Part shown: piece by piece, positions 55,089 to 64,000 of the stretch
How the letters are laid out: the number at the start of each line of letters is the position of its first letter
Numbering within the stretch: the first letter of the stretch is position 1
Source: Aquiluna sp.
GTDB taxonomy: Bacteria > Actinomycetota > Actinomycetes > Actinomycetales > Microbacteriaceae
Length of the DNA stretch: 64,000 nucleotides
Direction: 5' to 3'
Assembly: GCA_021741585.1 (NCBI GenBank)
Contig: JAIOXN010000001.1
Coordinates: 186,001-250,000, forward strand
Position numbers and translations under genes: made by a program
The notes under the pieces: model-generated
Database searches by the model: none
Seen by the model: the letters and a program-made list of their open reading frames with translations, nothing else
Told to the model about the DNA's origin: nothing

Positions 55089-56588
55089 CTATAAGCCAAG
55101 CAGATTATTGAGTGTTGCGTTGCCACCTGAAACAATCAGAATCTCATTCTCTTGAGAACGAACGCGATGGATCCGTATCAATCCCGCCACCAATCCGACG
55201 CCCAAACCAGCAAGAGTGGCATCAAGGAGCATCGCACCCGATAAATCAAAGCTCACAGAGTCGGAAAAAACTAACCAACCAAAAACCATGCTCAAGACAA
55301 TTGCAATAAGAGATATCCAGTCGTGGCCACCATAGAATCCGTGTTTCGACTCTAATGAAGCGCTATGGATTGCGGATCTTCTGCCCAAAAGATCAAAAGA
55401 GGCAATAACAAACAGTGCTGCCAGTCCCCCTGCAGCGACCCCGGCAATTGGTTCTAGATTAACAAGCGGAGAGATTGTGATCCAAACAACCGCAACCGCA
55501 ATCGCCACCAGTCCGAAAATTCTTGACCACAGCGCTGGTGCAGAGTCTCGAGAAGAAAGTTCGAGACTCAGGAAGACGACAAAGGTTAAGCCGGAAGAGA
55601 TGAGCAACCACTGGCCTCCCGGAATAGCCATCGAAAGAGAGACGCCTAAAGCTAGGAACCCTCCAAGCAGCAATTGCTCTGGCAATCTAGCTCGCTTGCT
55701 CGGCAAGTGCGTGCTCCCAAGCACCTTCAGAATGATAATTGCTGCAGAGATCCCAAAACCGGTTGATAGCCAATCCAAGTCCGAAGGTATTTGGAGCCTA
55801 ATCGGAGACCAGCTCCAGGTGCTATTGAAAAAAGCAATTCCGGCAAAACCAAGGGCAGCAAGCGCGAGCGTAATTTCGAACCAGCTGGTCGGAAGTGTCA
55901 GCGCAAACAGTATGGCCACACCGGCCACTGCTGCCAACATACCCTTCTGGTTTGAGTCGAGAGTTTCACCCGGGAGTGCTTCAAGAGGCATCTCAATTGC
56001 GACTAAAAATAAAAGGGAAGTTCCAGCTAGCAAGAACCCAGAAGCCCAGTAGCGTCCAGTAACCCCAAAAGGTCTAACCAATTGCAAAAGCGGGTGTATG
56101 GACTTCGATTTCATTGGAATTACCAACAACGCCGATAAAAGAAATCCAAAGGGAACCGAAATAAGGATTTCTGTCGGGGTAAGCGATGCCATCTGGGTCA
56201 AAATCGAAATAGAGATTGCGATCACTACCCAGTTGCTCACCCCGGCGAACCAATAAACATATTTTCTAAGTGCTGGAGCTTGCCTTTTTAAGGCGATGGG
56301 CAATGTGTCGGTGCGGATTGATACAGCCTCTTGATTAGAGGAGATTTTCTCGAGCTCTTGTTTGATCACTGCAATTTCGACAGTGCTTGGATCAAAGCCA
56401 CCCAGTTCACCAAGCTGAGCTTTCCAAGCATCCAGAGTCTGTTCGTCTTGCTGGCGCAGAGCAGCTTGCTCAGCGAGCAACTCTTGCATCAAGTGAAGGT
56501 GATTAGGTTCAAGGCGCAAGGCCTCCAATTGCGCACTCAACTCTGAGTCCGAAAGCGCAATTCGCTTAGGAGGCTCGAAATCCGCCAT
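55089..56588 (-). CDS. Unknown 12-TM membrane protein with N-terminal coiled coil
   Basis: Protein of 499 residues that I cannot assign. The first ~105 residues are hydrophilic, with a Leu/Glu/Gln-rich helix (about 15-65) that could form a coiled coil. After that come about twelve hydrophobic segments, for example AGVSNWVVIAISISIL, ASGFLLAGTSLLFLVAIEM and LLDATLAGLGVGLVAGLI, with a cytosolic loop (about 395-410). The TM pairing suggests two six-helix halves. No transporter signature is recognised. It lies 27 bp after the tRNA-Val gene and 2 bp before Nif3, so it heads that operon. Confidence 0.8.
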   Translation of the reverse strand: MADFEPPKRIALSDSELSAQLEALRLEPNHLHLMQELLAEQAALRQQDEQTLDAWKAQLGELGGFDPSTVEIAVIKQELEKISSNQEAVSIRTDTLPIALKRQAPALRKYVYWFAGVSNWVVIAISISILTQMASLTPTEILISVPFGFLLSALLVIPMKSKSIHPLLQLVRPFGVTGRYWASGFLLAGTSLLFLVAIEMPLEALPGETLDSNQKGMLAAVAGVAILFALTLPTSWFEITLALAALGFAGIAFFNSTWSWSPIRLQIPSDLDWLSTGFGISAAIIILKVLGSTHLPSKRARLPEQLLLGGFLALGVSLSMAIPGGQWLLISSGLTFVVFLSLELSSRDSAPALWSRIFGLVAIAVAVVWITISPLVNLEPIAGVAAGGLAALFVIASFDLLGRRSAIHSASLESKHGFYGGHDWISLIAIVLSMVFGWLVFSDSVSFDLSGAMLLDATLAGLGVGLVAGLIRIHRVRSQENEILIVSGGNATLNNLLGL

Positions 56589-56615
56589 AGTTGCCTAACT
56601 AATGAGGGGGTCGAG

Positions 56616-56688
56616 TGGGCCCTACCGGGCTCGAACCGATGACATCCACGGTGTAAGCGTGGCGCTCTACCAACTGAGCTAAAGGCCC
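56616..56688 (-). tRNA. tRNA-Val (TAC)
   Basis: Cloverleaf on the minus strand: acceptor GGGCCTT against AGGGCCC (one wobble), D-arm AGCTCAGTTGGTAGAGC, anticodon loop CTTACAC giving TAC, and T-arm CGGTTCGAGCCCG. Discriminator A; CCA not encoded. With the GAC isoacceptor at 8644-8718 the window holds two of the expected Val tRNAs. Confidence 0.97.
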
Positions 56689-56713
56689 TTCGCTAAAAAT
56701 CAGCGACCAGAAA

Positions 56714-56719
56714 ATACTA
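56714..56719 (-). promoter_or_regulatory. Putative -10 box for tRNA-Val
   Basis: TAGTAT on the minus strand, about 25 bp before the tRNA 5' end. It sits inside a 7-bp A/T-rich stem (AAAATAC/GTATTTT) that may also weakly terminate the peroxiredoxin transcript. Confidence 0.4.
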
Positions 56720-56734
56720 GTGGGTATTTTTTGG

Positions 56735-57193
56735 CTAAACCAGCTCAAGCGCCTTTTTGTAGTCGGCGAAAGATCTTGGAGCACCGGGTGCAGTGACAAA
56801 TTTGGCCACCAAAATGCCCTCTTTGTCGATCACAAATGTCGCACGAGTTGCGATCCCCGCGTCTTCAAGGAAAACCCCATAAGCTTTGGCGGTAGCGCCG
56901 TGAGGCCAAAAATCAGCCAACACTGAAAACTCATAGTTCTCCTGCTCGGCAAATTTTGCTTGAACATACTTGGAGTCAACGGAGATGGCCAAAAGCTCAG
57001 CCTTCTGGCTTTCAAACATTCCAAAGTTATCGCGGATCTCACAGAGCTCTCCCGTGCAAATTCCCGAGAAGGAAAGCGGGTAAAACACCAAAACAACAGG
57101 CTTTTTGCCTTTGAAATCTGAGAGCGAAATCTGCTCGCCGTGCTGGTTTGATAGTTTGAAATCTGGTGCCTGTTCGCCAATTTCGATACTCAC
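56735..57193 (-). CDS. Peroxiredoxin (AhpE/Bcp type)
   Basis: Thiol peroxidase of 152 residues. The active site is [15 protein letters not shown]: the first Cys matches the peroxidatic Cys of AhpE, and a second Cys five residues on gives the CxxxxC pair of Bcp-type atypical 2-Cys enzymes. PLSFSG replaces the usual P-F-T-G/S. I choose GTG 57191-57193, with AGGAG four bases upstream. It is divergent from aceE. A terminator candidate follows but is weak. Confidence 0.92.
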   Translation of the reverse strand: MSIEIGEQAPDFKLSNQHGEQISLSDFKGKKPVVLVFYPLSFSGICTGELCEIRDNFGMFESQKAELLAISVDSKYVQAKFAEQENYEFSVLADFWPHGATAKAYGVFLEDAGIATRATFVIDKEGILVAKFVTAPGAPRSFADYKKALELV

Positions 57194-57210
57194 GCTGCTC
57201 CTAAAGCTCA

Positions 57211-57216
57211 ATTAGA
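57211..57216 (-). promoter_or_regulatory. Putative -10 box for the peroxiredoxin gene
   Basis: TCTAAT on the minus strand (5 of 6 to TATAAT), 17 nt before the GTG; the AGGAG site would lie within a leader of about 10 nt. Confidence 0.4.
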
Positions 57217-57252
57217 CCTCTACGGTAGCAAGCAAAACCGAATCTTTGTCAA

Positions 57253-57282
57253 TAGACTTGGAAGGCCCCAACAGGGCCATCC
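57253..57282 (+). promoter_or_regulatory. aceE promoter -10 and leader inverted repeat
   Basis: TAGACT (57253-57258) is followed at once by GGAAGGCCC-caaca-GGGCCATCC (57260-57282), an inverted repeat with a 5-nt loop and a single mismatch. The predicted transcription start falls inside the repeat, so it could be a repressor operator or a 5' leader hairpin. AGAGG precedes the aceE GTG 26 bp further on. Confidence 0.45.
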
Positions 57283-57307
57283 GCAGATCAGCCGAAAAGA
57301 GGCTCAA

Positions 57308-60031
57308 GTGTCATTTAACGACCAAGACCCATTTACACCTGTTACCCCAGACTTGGATCCGCAAGAAACTGCCGAATGGCTTGAATCGCTTGATGCGATC
57401 GCCAAGGTGCATGGTCGTGGTCGCGCTCGAGAAATCATGCAGTCCCTGTTGCGCAGATCGCACGAACTTCAACTCAATGTCCCATTGGTTCCAACCACGG
57501 ACTATATCAATACCATTTCGCCTGAGGATGAACCTCAGTTCCCGGGAGATGAAGCAATTGAGCGCACCTATCGCGCCTGGATGCGCTGGAATGCAGCGAT
57601 TATGGTGCACCGAGCTCAGCGGCCTGGGATTAGCGTCGGTGGACACATTTCTTCTTTCGCTTCTTCTGCATCGCTGTATGAAGTTGGATTCAATCATTTC
57701 TTCAAGGGCCACGACCACCCTCAAGGTGCGGACCAGATCTTCATTCAAGGCCATGCCTCCCCTGGCCCATATGCCAGAGGCTTCCTAGAGGGTCGACTAT
57801 CTGAAGCTGATATGGACGGGTTCCGCCAGGAGAAATCGAGACCTGGTCGCGGAATGCCAAGCTACCCGCACCCAAGGCTCATGCCTGAATTCTGGCAATT
57901 CCCAACCGTTTCGATGGGTCTTGGCCCAATTAACGCCATTTACCAAGCACAGTTCAACCGCTACCTGCAAGGCCGCGGTTTCAAGGACACTTCCGGCCAG
58001 CACGTTTGGGCATTTTTGGGCGATGGAGAGTTGGACGAAGTTGAGAGCCGCGGTGCGCTTCAGCTTGCAGCAAACGATGGGCTAGATAACTTGACCTTCG
58101 TGGTCAATGCCAACCTGCAGCGACTAGATGGACCGGTTCGAGGCAATGGAAAGATTGTTCAGGAACTTGAATCCTTCTTCCGCGGAGCCGGCTGGAACGT
58201 AATCAAGGTCATATGGGGTCGCGAGTGGGATTCCCTACTGGCAAATGACTCAGATGGTGCACTTGTGAACCTGATGAACAAGACACCAGATGGCGATTAT
58301 CAAACCTTCAAGGCAGAGTCTGGTGGATTTATTCGCGAGAACTTCTTCGGGCGTGACCCAAGAACCCTCAAACTAGTTGAGGGAATGTCTGATGATGACA
58401 TTTGGGGCCTAAAGCGTGGTGGTCACGATTACAACAAGATCTTCGCTGCCTACCAGGCTGCTGTGAACCACAAGGGTCAGCCAACCGTAATCATCGCAAA
58501 GACCGTCAAGGGATATGGCCTGGGCAAGAGCTTCGAAGCTCGCAACGCCACCCACCAGATGAAGAAGATGACACTGGATAACCTCAAGGAATTCCGCGAT
58601 GCGATGCACATCCCTCTGAGTGATGCACAACTTGAGTCTGATCCGTATCAACCTCCGTACTTCAAGCCATCAGACGATGCTCCAGAACTTCAGTACATGC
58701 ACGAGCGTCGTAGGGAGCTTGGTGGTTACCTACCTGAACGTCGAAGCAAATACGTTGACTTCAAGCTTCCAGAGGACAAGGCATACGCCGTCCCTAGAGC
58801 GGGATCCGGAAACCAAGAAGTCGCAACGACCATGGCGTTTGTGAGAATGCTCAAGGATCTACTCAGGTCGGACGGCACAGGCGAGCGAATTCAACTGATC
58901 ATTCCTGACGAGGCAAGAACCTTCGGTATGGATGCTTTCTTCCCAACCGCAAAGATCTACAACCCAGCAGGTCAGAACTATATGTCGGTAGACCGCGAGT
59001 TGCTATTGAGCTACAAGGAAGCCACCAACGGCCAGATTCTGCACACTGGAATCAACGAGGCTGGGTCGGTTGCTGCATTCACAGCTTCTGGCTCAAGCTA
59101 TGCGACTCACGGACAACCGATTATTCCGTTCTATGTTTTCTACTCAATGTTTGGATTCCAGCGCACAGCCGATGCAATTTGGCTTGCCGGTGACCAAATG
59201 GTTCGCGGATTCATGATCGGTGCAACCGCTGGACGCACCACATTGACCGGAGAGGGCTTGCAGCACGCTGATGGCCACTCACCTATCATCGCCAACACAA
59301 ATGCTGCAGTTATTAGCTACGACCCTGCATATGGATATGAAATCGCTCACATCGTCAAGGACGGAATTGAGCGCATGTACGGTGGCAATCACCCAGATCC
59401 AAACGTGATGTACTACATAACCGTCTACAACGAGCCGATGCTGCAACCAGCGGAGCCTGAGAACGTCGACATTGAAGGAATCAAGCGCGGTATTCACCAG
59501 GTAAGCGTGAATCCCGCCGAAGGTCACAAGGCACAGATTCTGGCTTCAGGCGTTGCACTCCCATGGGCGCTCGAGGCTCAGAACTTGCTCCTTGAATGGG
59601 GCGTTTCAGCCGATGTTTGGTCGGTCACAAGCTGGAGTGAACTTCGTCGCGATGGCCTCAAGTGCGATGAGCAGAAGTTCTTGCAGCCAAACCAGGACGC
59701 GCCAATGCCGTATATCACCCAAAAGCTTGCAGAAGCTCAAGGGCCAAAACTTGGTGTTAGCGATTTCGACCACATGGTTCCAGACATGATCAGACCTTGG
59801 GTTCCTGGAAGATACGCCACACTTGGCGCAGACGGCTTCGGCTTTAGCGATACTCGCGCGGCAGCAAGAAGGTTCTTCAAGATTGACGGACCTTCGATCG
59901 CGGTCAGGATTCTTGAGCAGCTTGTCGAAAAGGGCAAGATCGACGCAAGCATCCCGCAACAGGCCATCGACAAGTATCGCTTGCACGATGTGTCCGCTGG
60001 AACATCTGGTTCGGCCGGTGGAGACGCCTAA
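57308..60031 (+). CDS. aceE: Pyruvate dehydrogenase E1, homodimeric type
   Basis: Thiamine-diphosphate enzyme of 907 residues that decarboxylates pyruvate and acetylates the lipoyl group of E2. The TPP motif is [16 protein letters not shown] with [16 protein letters not shown]; the C-terminal domain shows [12 protein letters not shown] and [18 protein letters not shown] start with AGAGG five bases upstream. The E2 and E3 (sucB, lpdA) are 18 kb away. Its end overlaps fasR by 14 bp, linking acetyl-CoA supply to fatty-acid synthesis. Confidence 0.97.
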   Translation: MSFNDQDPFTPVTPDLDPQETAEWLESLDAIAKVHGRGRAREIMQSLLRRSHELQLNVPLVPTTDYINTISPEDEPQFPGDEAIERTYRAWMRWNAAIMVHRAQRPGISVGGHISSFASSASLYEVGFNHFFKGHDHPQGADQIFIQGHASPGPYARGFLEGRLSEADMDGFRQEKSRPGRGMPSYPHPRLMPEFWQFPTVSMGLGPINAIYQAQFNRYLQGRGFKDTSGQHVWAFLGDGELDEVESRGALQLAANDGLDNLTFVVNANLQRLDGPVRGNGKIVQELESFFRGAGWNVIKVIWGREWDSLLANDSDGALVNLMNKTPDGDYQTFKAESGGFIRENFFGRDPRTLKLVEGMSDDDIWGLKRGGHDYNKIFAAYQAAVNHKGQPTVIIAKTVKGYGLGKSFEARNATHQMKKMTLDNLKEFRDAMHIPLSDAQLESDPYQPPYFKPSDDAPELQYMHERRRELGGYLPERRSKYVDFKLPEDKAYAVPRAGSGNQEVATTMAFVRMLKDLLRSDGTGERIQLIIPDEARTFGMDAFFPTAKIYNPAGQNYMSVDRELLLSYKEATNGQILHTGINEAGSVAAFTASGSSYATHGQPIIPFYVFYSMFGFQRTADAIWLAGDQMVRGFMIGATAGRTTLTGEGLQHADGHSPIIANTNAAVISYDPAYGYEIAHIVKDGIERMYGGNHPDPNVMYYITVYNEPMLQPAEPENVDIEGIKRGIHQVSVNPAEGHKAQILASGVALPWALEAQNLLLEWGVSADVWSVTSWSELRRDGLKCDEQKFLQPNQDAPMPYITQKLAEAQGPKLGVSDFDHMVPDMIRPWVPGRYATLGADGFGFSDTRAAARRFFKIDGPSIAVRILEQLVEKGKIDASIPQQAIDKYRLHDVSAGTSGSAGGDA

Positions 60032-61178
60032 TAACCTCTCCTGGCTCAACTCAATAGCCGGAGAGCTCGCAACCGCAACTCTCACGCGGCTGGATGAAAC
60101 CTTGCCGTGGTACCGCTCGATGCCACCAGCTAGACGCGCCGCAATCGGTGGTGTTGCTCAAACGGGAATAACTAGCTTCATCCAGTGGTATCAAAACCCG
60201 GAGTCTCAACCCTGGGTTGCCGCAGACGTCTTCGGATCGGCTCCAAGGGAACTTCTGCGTTCGATCTCGCTTCAAGAGACCCTCCAACTGATTCGCGTTG
60301 TCGTTGAAATGGTTGAGCATCGGGTCGTTGAGGAACGCCCAGAACTCAGGGAAGCGGTTTTGAAGTATTCCCGCGATATCGCCTTCAGTGCAGCCGATGT
60401 TTATGCCAAAGCAGCCGAAGCCAGAGGTCTTTGGGATGCACGATTGGAAGCACTGGTCGTCGACTCGATTATTTCTGGTGAAACCAGCCAAGAAATTGCA
60501 TCACGAGTTGCCGCTCTTGGTTGGCGTTGTGATGGTCAAGTGGCGGTTCTTCTTGGGGTAGCGAGAAACGATCCAGACCCCGATGCAATGCGCCGACTCA
60601 CACGTAAAAGTGGCGGGGATATCCTGATCGGTATTCAAGGTCGTCGCCAGGTGGTCATCATTGGCCTTCAAGAGTCAACCCAGGATGCACAGGATCGCAT
60701 CGCATTCATAGCCTCAGAGTTGGAGCCGTTCTTCGGACCAGCTGCCCTCATCCTTGGCCCAATTGTTCAGACGGTTTCTGACGCCACTAAGTCAGCAAAA
60801 GCAGCACTTGGTGCGCACGCTGTTTCTAGTGCTGCTCCGAAACTTTCTAGACCAACATTTGCAAATGATCTACTTCCGGAGAGAGCTCTTGCAGGTGACT
60901 CTCTGGCCAGAACGACACTGCTTGAGCAATACTATGCACCACTTGCAGAACACTCCCCCGAGCTTCTCCAGACCCTCAGGTCATATCTGGAATGCGGACG
61001 GAGCCTAGAGCAAACATCAAAGACAATGTTTGTCCATGCAAACACCGTCAGATATCGACTCAAGCGAATCTCGGAGACGATCTTCGCAGATCCAACCGAC
61101 TCTAGAACCGCCTTCGTGCTTCAAATTGCTTTGCTACTGGGCGCCATTAACGACTCTGAATCCGGATTGAGAAGGTAG
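60018..61178 (+). CDS. fasR: PucR/FasR-type transcriptional regulator
   Basis: Regulator of 386 residues. It has an N-terminal domain ([20 protein letters not shown]), a middle GGDEF-like/PucR domain, and a C-terminal PucR helix-turn-helix with [19 protein letters not shown] and [14 protein letters not shown]. In Streptomyces the FasR homologue directly upstream of fabD activates the fab genes; the same order here supports that role. GTG 60018 is chosen, overlapping aceE by 14 bp; ATG 59988 is an alternative. Confidence 0.9.
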   Translation: METPNNLSWLNSIAGELATATLTRLDETLPWYRSMPPARRAAIGGVAQTGITSFIQWYQNPESQPWVAADVFGSAPRELLRSISLQETLQLIRVVVEMVEHRVVEERPELREAVLKYSRDIAFSAADVYAKAAEARGLWDARLEALVVDSIISGETSQEIASRVAALGWRCDGQVAVLLGVARNDPDPDAMRRLTRKSGGDILIGIQGRRQVVIIGLQESTQDAQDRIAFIASELEPFFGPAALILGPIVQTVSDATKSAKAALGAHAVSSAAPKLSRPTFANDLLPERALAGDSLARTTLLEQYYAPLAEHSPELLQTLRSYLECGRSLEQTSKTMFVHANTVRYRLKRISETIFADPTDSRTAFVLQIALLLGAINDSESGLRR

Positions 61179-61187
61179 CGTATTTAA

Positions 61188-62081
61188 ATGCTTATTTTGG
61201 GTTGCCCGGGACAGGGCTCGCAGTCAAAAGGCTTCCTTGAGCCATTTCTTTCAGAGGTACCAGGTTTCGCAAGCAAGCTCGAGGAACTCTCCGTCGCCTC
61301 AAACCGGGATTTGATTCGACTTGGCACCACTGCCGAGGAAGACGAAATCAAGGACACTGCAAACGCTCAGCCGCTCATCGTGGGTGCCTCGATTGCGACA
61401 GCTAGGACTTTGCTTGCTCACCAAGGGATTTCTGGGGTCATTGGGCACTCGGTTGGCGAGTTTGCCGCTGCAGCTATCGCAGGGGTAATTACAGACTCTG
61501 AGGCAATGCACCTAGTGACGGTTCGCGCCGAGGCAATGGCTGAAGCCGCCACTTTAGAAAAAACCTCAATGGCTGCAATCTTGGGTGGCGAGATGGCAGA
61601 CATTTTGGCCAGCCTAGATACTCTTGGCCTATCAATTGCAAACTACAACGGTGCCGGGCAGGTCGTCGCTGCAGGATCAGTTCAAGCCATTGCAAAACTT
61701 ATCGAGAATCCCCCAACAAAAGCCCGAGTGATCGAGCTCAAAGTAGCTGGCGCATTCCACACCAGCTACATGGCACCAGCAATCTCAAGACTCCAAGCCG
61801 CTGCAGACTTGATAACGCCAAAGGACCCCTCGCTCAAGCTTTGGTCCAACTCGGACGGCTCTTTAGTAACCTCCGGTAATGAATTCCTTCAGTCTTTGGT
61901 CGACCAGGTTTCGAAGCCTGTTCGTTGGGATTTGTGCATGGAAACCATTGCCAGCGAAGAGCTGGAGTTTGTAGAACTGCCTCCTGCCGGAGCACTCGCA
62001 GGGCTAGTAAAACGCGGGGTCCAAGGTGCAAAAACAATCGCAATCAAACTTCCAGAAGATACTCAGAAGATTGGAGCATAA
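61188..62081 (+). CDS. fabD: Malonyl-CoA:ACP transacylase
   Basis: Loads malonyl groups on ACP. The 297-residue enzyme shows GCPGQGSQSKGF at the start, the nucleophile in GHSVGEFAAAAIAG and the catalytic His in GAFHTSYMAPA. It begins 9 bp after the fasR stop, and its own stop abuts the fabH GTG. It is the first enzyme of the FAS-II cluster. Confidence 0.97.
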   Translation: MLILGCPGQGSQSKGFLEPFLSEVPGFASKLEELSVASNRDLIRLGTTAEEDEIKDTANAQPLIVGASIATARTLLAHQGISGVIGHSVGEFAAAAIAGVITDSEAMHLVTVRAEAMAEAATLEKTSMAAILGGEMADILASLDTLGLSIANYNGAGQVVAAGSVQAIAKLIENPPTKARVIELKVAGAFHTSYMAPAISRLQAAADLITPKDPSLKLWSNSDGSLVTSGNEFLQSLVDQVSKPVRWDLCMETIASEELEFVELPPAGALAGLVKRGVQGAKTIAIKLPEDTQKIGA

Positions 62082-63080
62082 GTGAAAACACTTTTGCAGA
62101 CTCAGCCCGTACCTTTCACGCGGATTTACGCCCTTGGGGCGGCGCGCGGAGACCTAACGGTCACAAACGATGAGATTGCCGGCCCAATTGATTCATCCGA
62201 CGAATGGATCAGACAGCGCACCGGTGTCGTCACCAGAAAACGAGCCAGCAAAGACCGTTCATTGATGGACATGGCTTCGGAAGCCGCAGACGAGGCAATA
62301 AAGAAGGCAGGGATCGACCCAGAAGAAATTGGAGCGGTAATCCTCGCCACAATCACATTCCCATTCCAAACACCATCGGGTGCATCGCTACTTTCAGAAC
62401 TAGTCGGTGCCAAGAAGGCGGCTGCTTATGACATTTCAGCCGCCTGCGCTGGCTACTGCTACGGAATAGCTCAGGCCGATGCCTTAGTTCGCTCTGGTGT
62501 AGCCAAATACGTACTTGTAGTCGGTGGCGAGAAGCTTTCTGACTTCATCGAGCCAACCGACCGATCGATCTCTTTCCTTCTTGGAGACGGTGCGGGTGCT
62601 GCGATTGTTGGCCCGAGTGACCACCCTGGTATCTCAAAGACTGTTTGGGGTGCAGACGGTTCAAATTGGGACAAGGTGGGAATGACCAACTCCCTGATTG
62701 ATTTCCGAGATGGCAAAGCAACATGGCCAACTTTGGTTCAAGAGGGACCTTCGGTTTTCCGCTGGGCAGTTTGGGAGATGGCAAAGGTTGCAAAACAGGC
62801 GCTAGAAGAGGCTGGTCTCGAAGCAAAGGATCTGAGTGCCCTAGTGACCCATCAAGCCAACATCCGCATCATTGATGAGTTTGTGAAGCAGCTTGAACTG
62901 CCAGATTCAGTAGTGGTGGCTAGGGATATTATTGAAACCGGAAACACCTCAGCGGCCAGCATTCCGCTTGCTATGCACCGTCTCTTGGCCGAAGGCCAGG
63001 TGAAATCTGGTGGCTACGCACTAGAAATAGGTTTCGGCGCAGGGCTTGCCTTCGCGGCCCAAGTCGTTGAATTGCCCTAA
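62082..63080 (+). CDS. fabH: Beta-ketoacyl-ACP synthase III
   Basis: Initiates fatty-acid synthesis by condensing an acyl-CoA with malonyl-ACP. The 332-residue enzyme has the Cys in ISAACAGYCYGIA, His in VTHQANIRI and Asn in IETGNTSAASIP, and the DEWIRQRTG start region. It starts with GTG directly after fabD, so is coupled. Primer preference (branched versus straight) is not decidable from sequence. Confidence 0.97.
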   Translation: MKTLLQTQPVPFTRIYALGAARGDLTVTNDEIAGPIDSSDEWIRQRTGVVTRKRASKDRSLMDMASEAADEAIKKAGIDPEEIGAVILATITFPFQTPSGASLLSELVGAKKAAAYDISAACAGYCYGIAQADALVRSGVAKYVLVVGGEKLSDFIEPTDRSISFLLGDGAGAAIVGPSDHPGISKTVWGADGSNWDKVGMTNSLIDFRDGKATWPTLVQEGPSVFRWAVWEMAKVAKQALEEAGLEAKDLSALVTHQANIRIIDEFVKQLELPDSVVVARDIIETGNTSAASIPLAMHRLLAEGQVKSGGYALEIGFGAGLAFAAQVVELP

Positions 63081-63115
63081 AATAAACCCGAAATTCATCA
63101 AACATAGGAGATCAA

Positions 63116-63364
63116 ATGGCGCTATCTGCCCAAGAAGTTTTGGCTGGCCTTGCAGAGCTAGTTAACGACGAGACCGGTATCGCTACCGACTCAGTACAGA
63201 TGGACAAGTCTTTTACAGACGATCTAGACATCGACTCAATCTCAATGATGACCATCGTTGTCAACGCTGAAGACAAGTTCTCAGTGAAGATTCCAGACGA
63301 AGAAGTGAAGAACCTAATCACCGTAGCCGACGCAGTGAACTTCATCACTGCTGCCCAGGCTTAA
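63116..63364 (+). CDS. acpP: Acyl carrier protein
   Basis: Carries acyl intermediates on a phosphopantetheine arm. The 82-residue protein has the attachment serine in DLDIDSISMMTIV, and the usual helix III TVADAVNFI. ATG is preceded by AGGAG (in CATAGGAGATCAAATG). It lies 35 bp after fabH and 4 bp before fabF. Confidence 0.97.
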   Translation: MALSAQEVLAGLAELVNDETGIATDSVQMDKSFTDDLDIDSISMMTIVVNAEDKFSVKIPDEEVKNLITVADAVNFITAAQA

Positions 63365-63368
63365 TCAG

Positions 63369-64000
63369 ATGCGTCGCGTCGTCGTCACCGGCCTAGGGGC
63401 TACTACTCCCCTGGGTGGCGACGTCGCGTCCAGCTGGAAGGCTCTTCTAGAAGGCGAAAGTGGCATCACCACTCTGGAGCAAGAGTGGGTCGCCAAATAC
63501 GAGATTCCAGTTACCTTCGCCGGTCAAGCCAAGGTAAAAGCCGCTGAAGTGCTAACACCCCAGGAGGCTAAGCGACTTGACCCATCCAGCCAATTTGCGC
63601 TGATTGCTGCGCGCCAGGCTTGGCAGGATGCGGGTGAGCCCGAAGTTGTTCCAGAGAAGCTAGCAGTCGACTTTGCTACCGGAATCGGCGGGGTTTGGAC
63701 CCTGCTTGATGCCTTCGACACCTTGAAAGAACGTGGTCCAAGGCGAGTATTGCCAATGACTGTTCCAATGCTCATGCCAAATGGACCAGCTGCTGCTATT
63801 GGAATGGATCTGGGCGCTCGTGCAGGCGTCAGAACCGCCGTGAGCGCCTGTGCGTCTGGTAACGAGGCCATTGCAAACGCCTACCACCGAATTCAGCGTG
63901 GCGAGGCTGACGTGGTGGTCTGTGGCGGAGCAGAAGCTGCAATCCACCCACTTCCTATCGCGGCTTTTGCCGCGATGCACGCGCTTTCCAAGAGAAACGA
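63369..64000 (+). CDS. fabF: Beta-ketoacyl-ACP synthase II, N-terminal part (runs off the window)
   Basis: The first 210 residues of FabF, the elongation condensing enzyme; the C-terminal half with the two histidines lies beyond the window. Visible are MRRVVVTGLGATTPLG and the nucleophile in VSACASGNEAIANAY. It begins 4 bp after the acpP stop and completes the fasR-fabD-fabH-acpP-fabF order known from Actinobacteria. Confidence 0.96.
   Translation, partial: MRRVVVTGLGATTPLGGDVASSWKALLEGESGITTLEQEWVAKYEIPVTFAGQAKVKAAEVLTPQEAKRLDPSSQFALIAARQAWQDAGEPEVVPEKLAVDFATGIGGVWTLLDAFDTLKERGPRRVLPMTVPMLMPNGPAAAIGMDLGARAGVRTAVSACASGNEAIANAYHRIQRGEADVVVCGGAEAAIHPLPIAAFAAMHALSKRN

Overview
The window reads as a gene-dense stretch of a small actinobacterial chromosome, most likely a streamlined member of the Microbacteriaceae such as the freshwater Rhodoluna/Aquiluna-type lineages. 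That placement is an inference from gene content and order: DUF3000-rnd facing dxs-acnA; DUF3159, DUF3710, dut, DUF3093, DUF4193 and sepH in a row; glnA-glnE-glnA2; a homodimeric AceE beside a fasR-fabD-fabH-acpP-fabF cluster; polyphosphate glucokinase; and a SigA-type sigma factor. Base composition looks close to even, which is low for the phylum. No insertion sequence, prophage, CRISPR array or horizontally acquired island is visible.

Layout. 1-4205 (minus): thrS, a HIT protein, pdxS, pdxT and yebC (vitamin B6 and translation). 4280-8576: VIT-family transporter, malate:quinone oxidoreductase, a 53-residue orphan on the other strand, and a secreted 5'-nucleotidase. 8640-8900: three tRNAs. 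8980-13812: two ammonium transporters, NhaA and ZapE. 13859-17535: sulfurtransferase, SufE, a RibD-like protein, DUF3000 and RNase D. 17465-23792 (minus): dut, DUF3710, DUF3159, acnA and dxs. 23815-31277: DUF3093, DUF4193, SepH, a phosphatase-fold protein, topoisomerase IV A and B, and DUF7455. 31264-34247 (minus): rpoD followed by a highly altered MurT/GatD-like pair. 34390-42063: PAC2 protein, leucyl aminopeptidase, lpdA-sucB-lipB-lipA and DUF4191. 42146-47845: glutamine synthetases and their adenylyltransferase. 47881-52106: nadE-panB, a SPOR-like protein, map and ppgK. 52106-57193 (minus): rnpB, RNase HI/phosphatase, zinc-ribbon protein, Nif3 protein, an unknown 12-TM protein, tRNA-Val and a peroxiredoxin. 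57308-64000: aceE and the FAS-II cluster.

How genes work together. lpdA, sucB, lipB and lipA sit together and, with aceE, supply the lipoate-dependent dehydrogenases. AceE product (acetyl-CoA) feeds both the FAS-II cluster beside it and the TCA enzymes AcnA and Mqo. Nitrogen assimilation is represented by two Amt transporters, two glutamine synthetases and GlnE; no glnK/glnB gene lies beside either amt.

Most interesting points. (1) The GatD-like protein has no cysteine at all and has lost the catalytic histidine, while its MurT-like partner has lost the four-cysteine zinc ribbon; the pair cannot work as a normal glutamine-dependent D-glutamate amidase. (2) The only well-placed start for rpoD appears to be an ATC codon behind a Shine-Dalgarno site and a leader hairpin. 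(3) At least eleven genes have a TANNNT -10 box exactly 6 or 7 nt before the start codon, implying leaderless mRNAs, and three divergent gene pairs have physically overlapping -10 boxes. (4) dut appears to be preceded by a leaderless two-codon ORF whose stop overlaps its start. (5) Many convergent genes overlap at their 3' ends, up to 71 bp for rnd/dxs.
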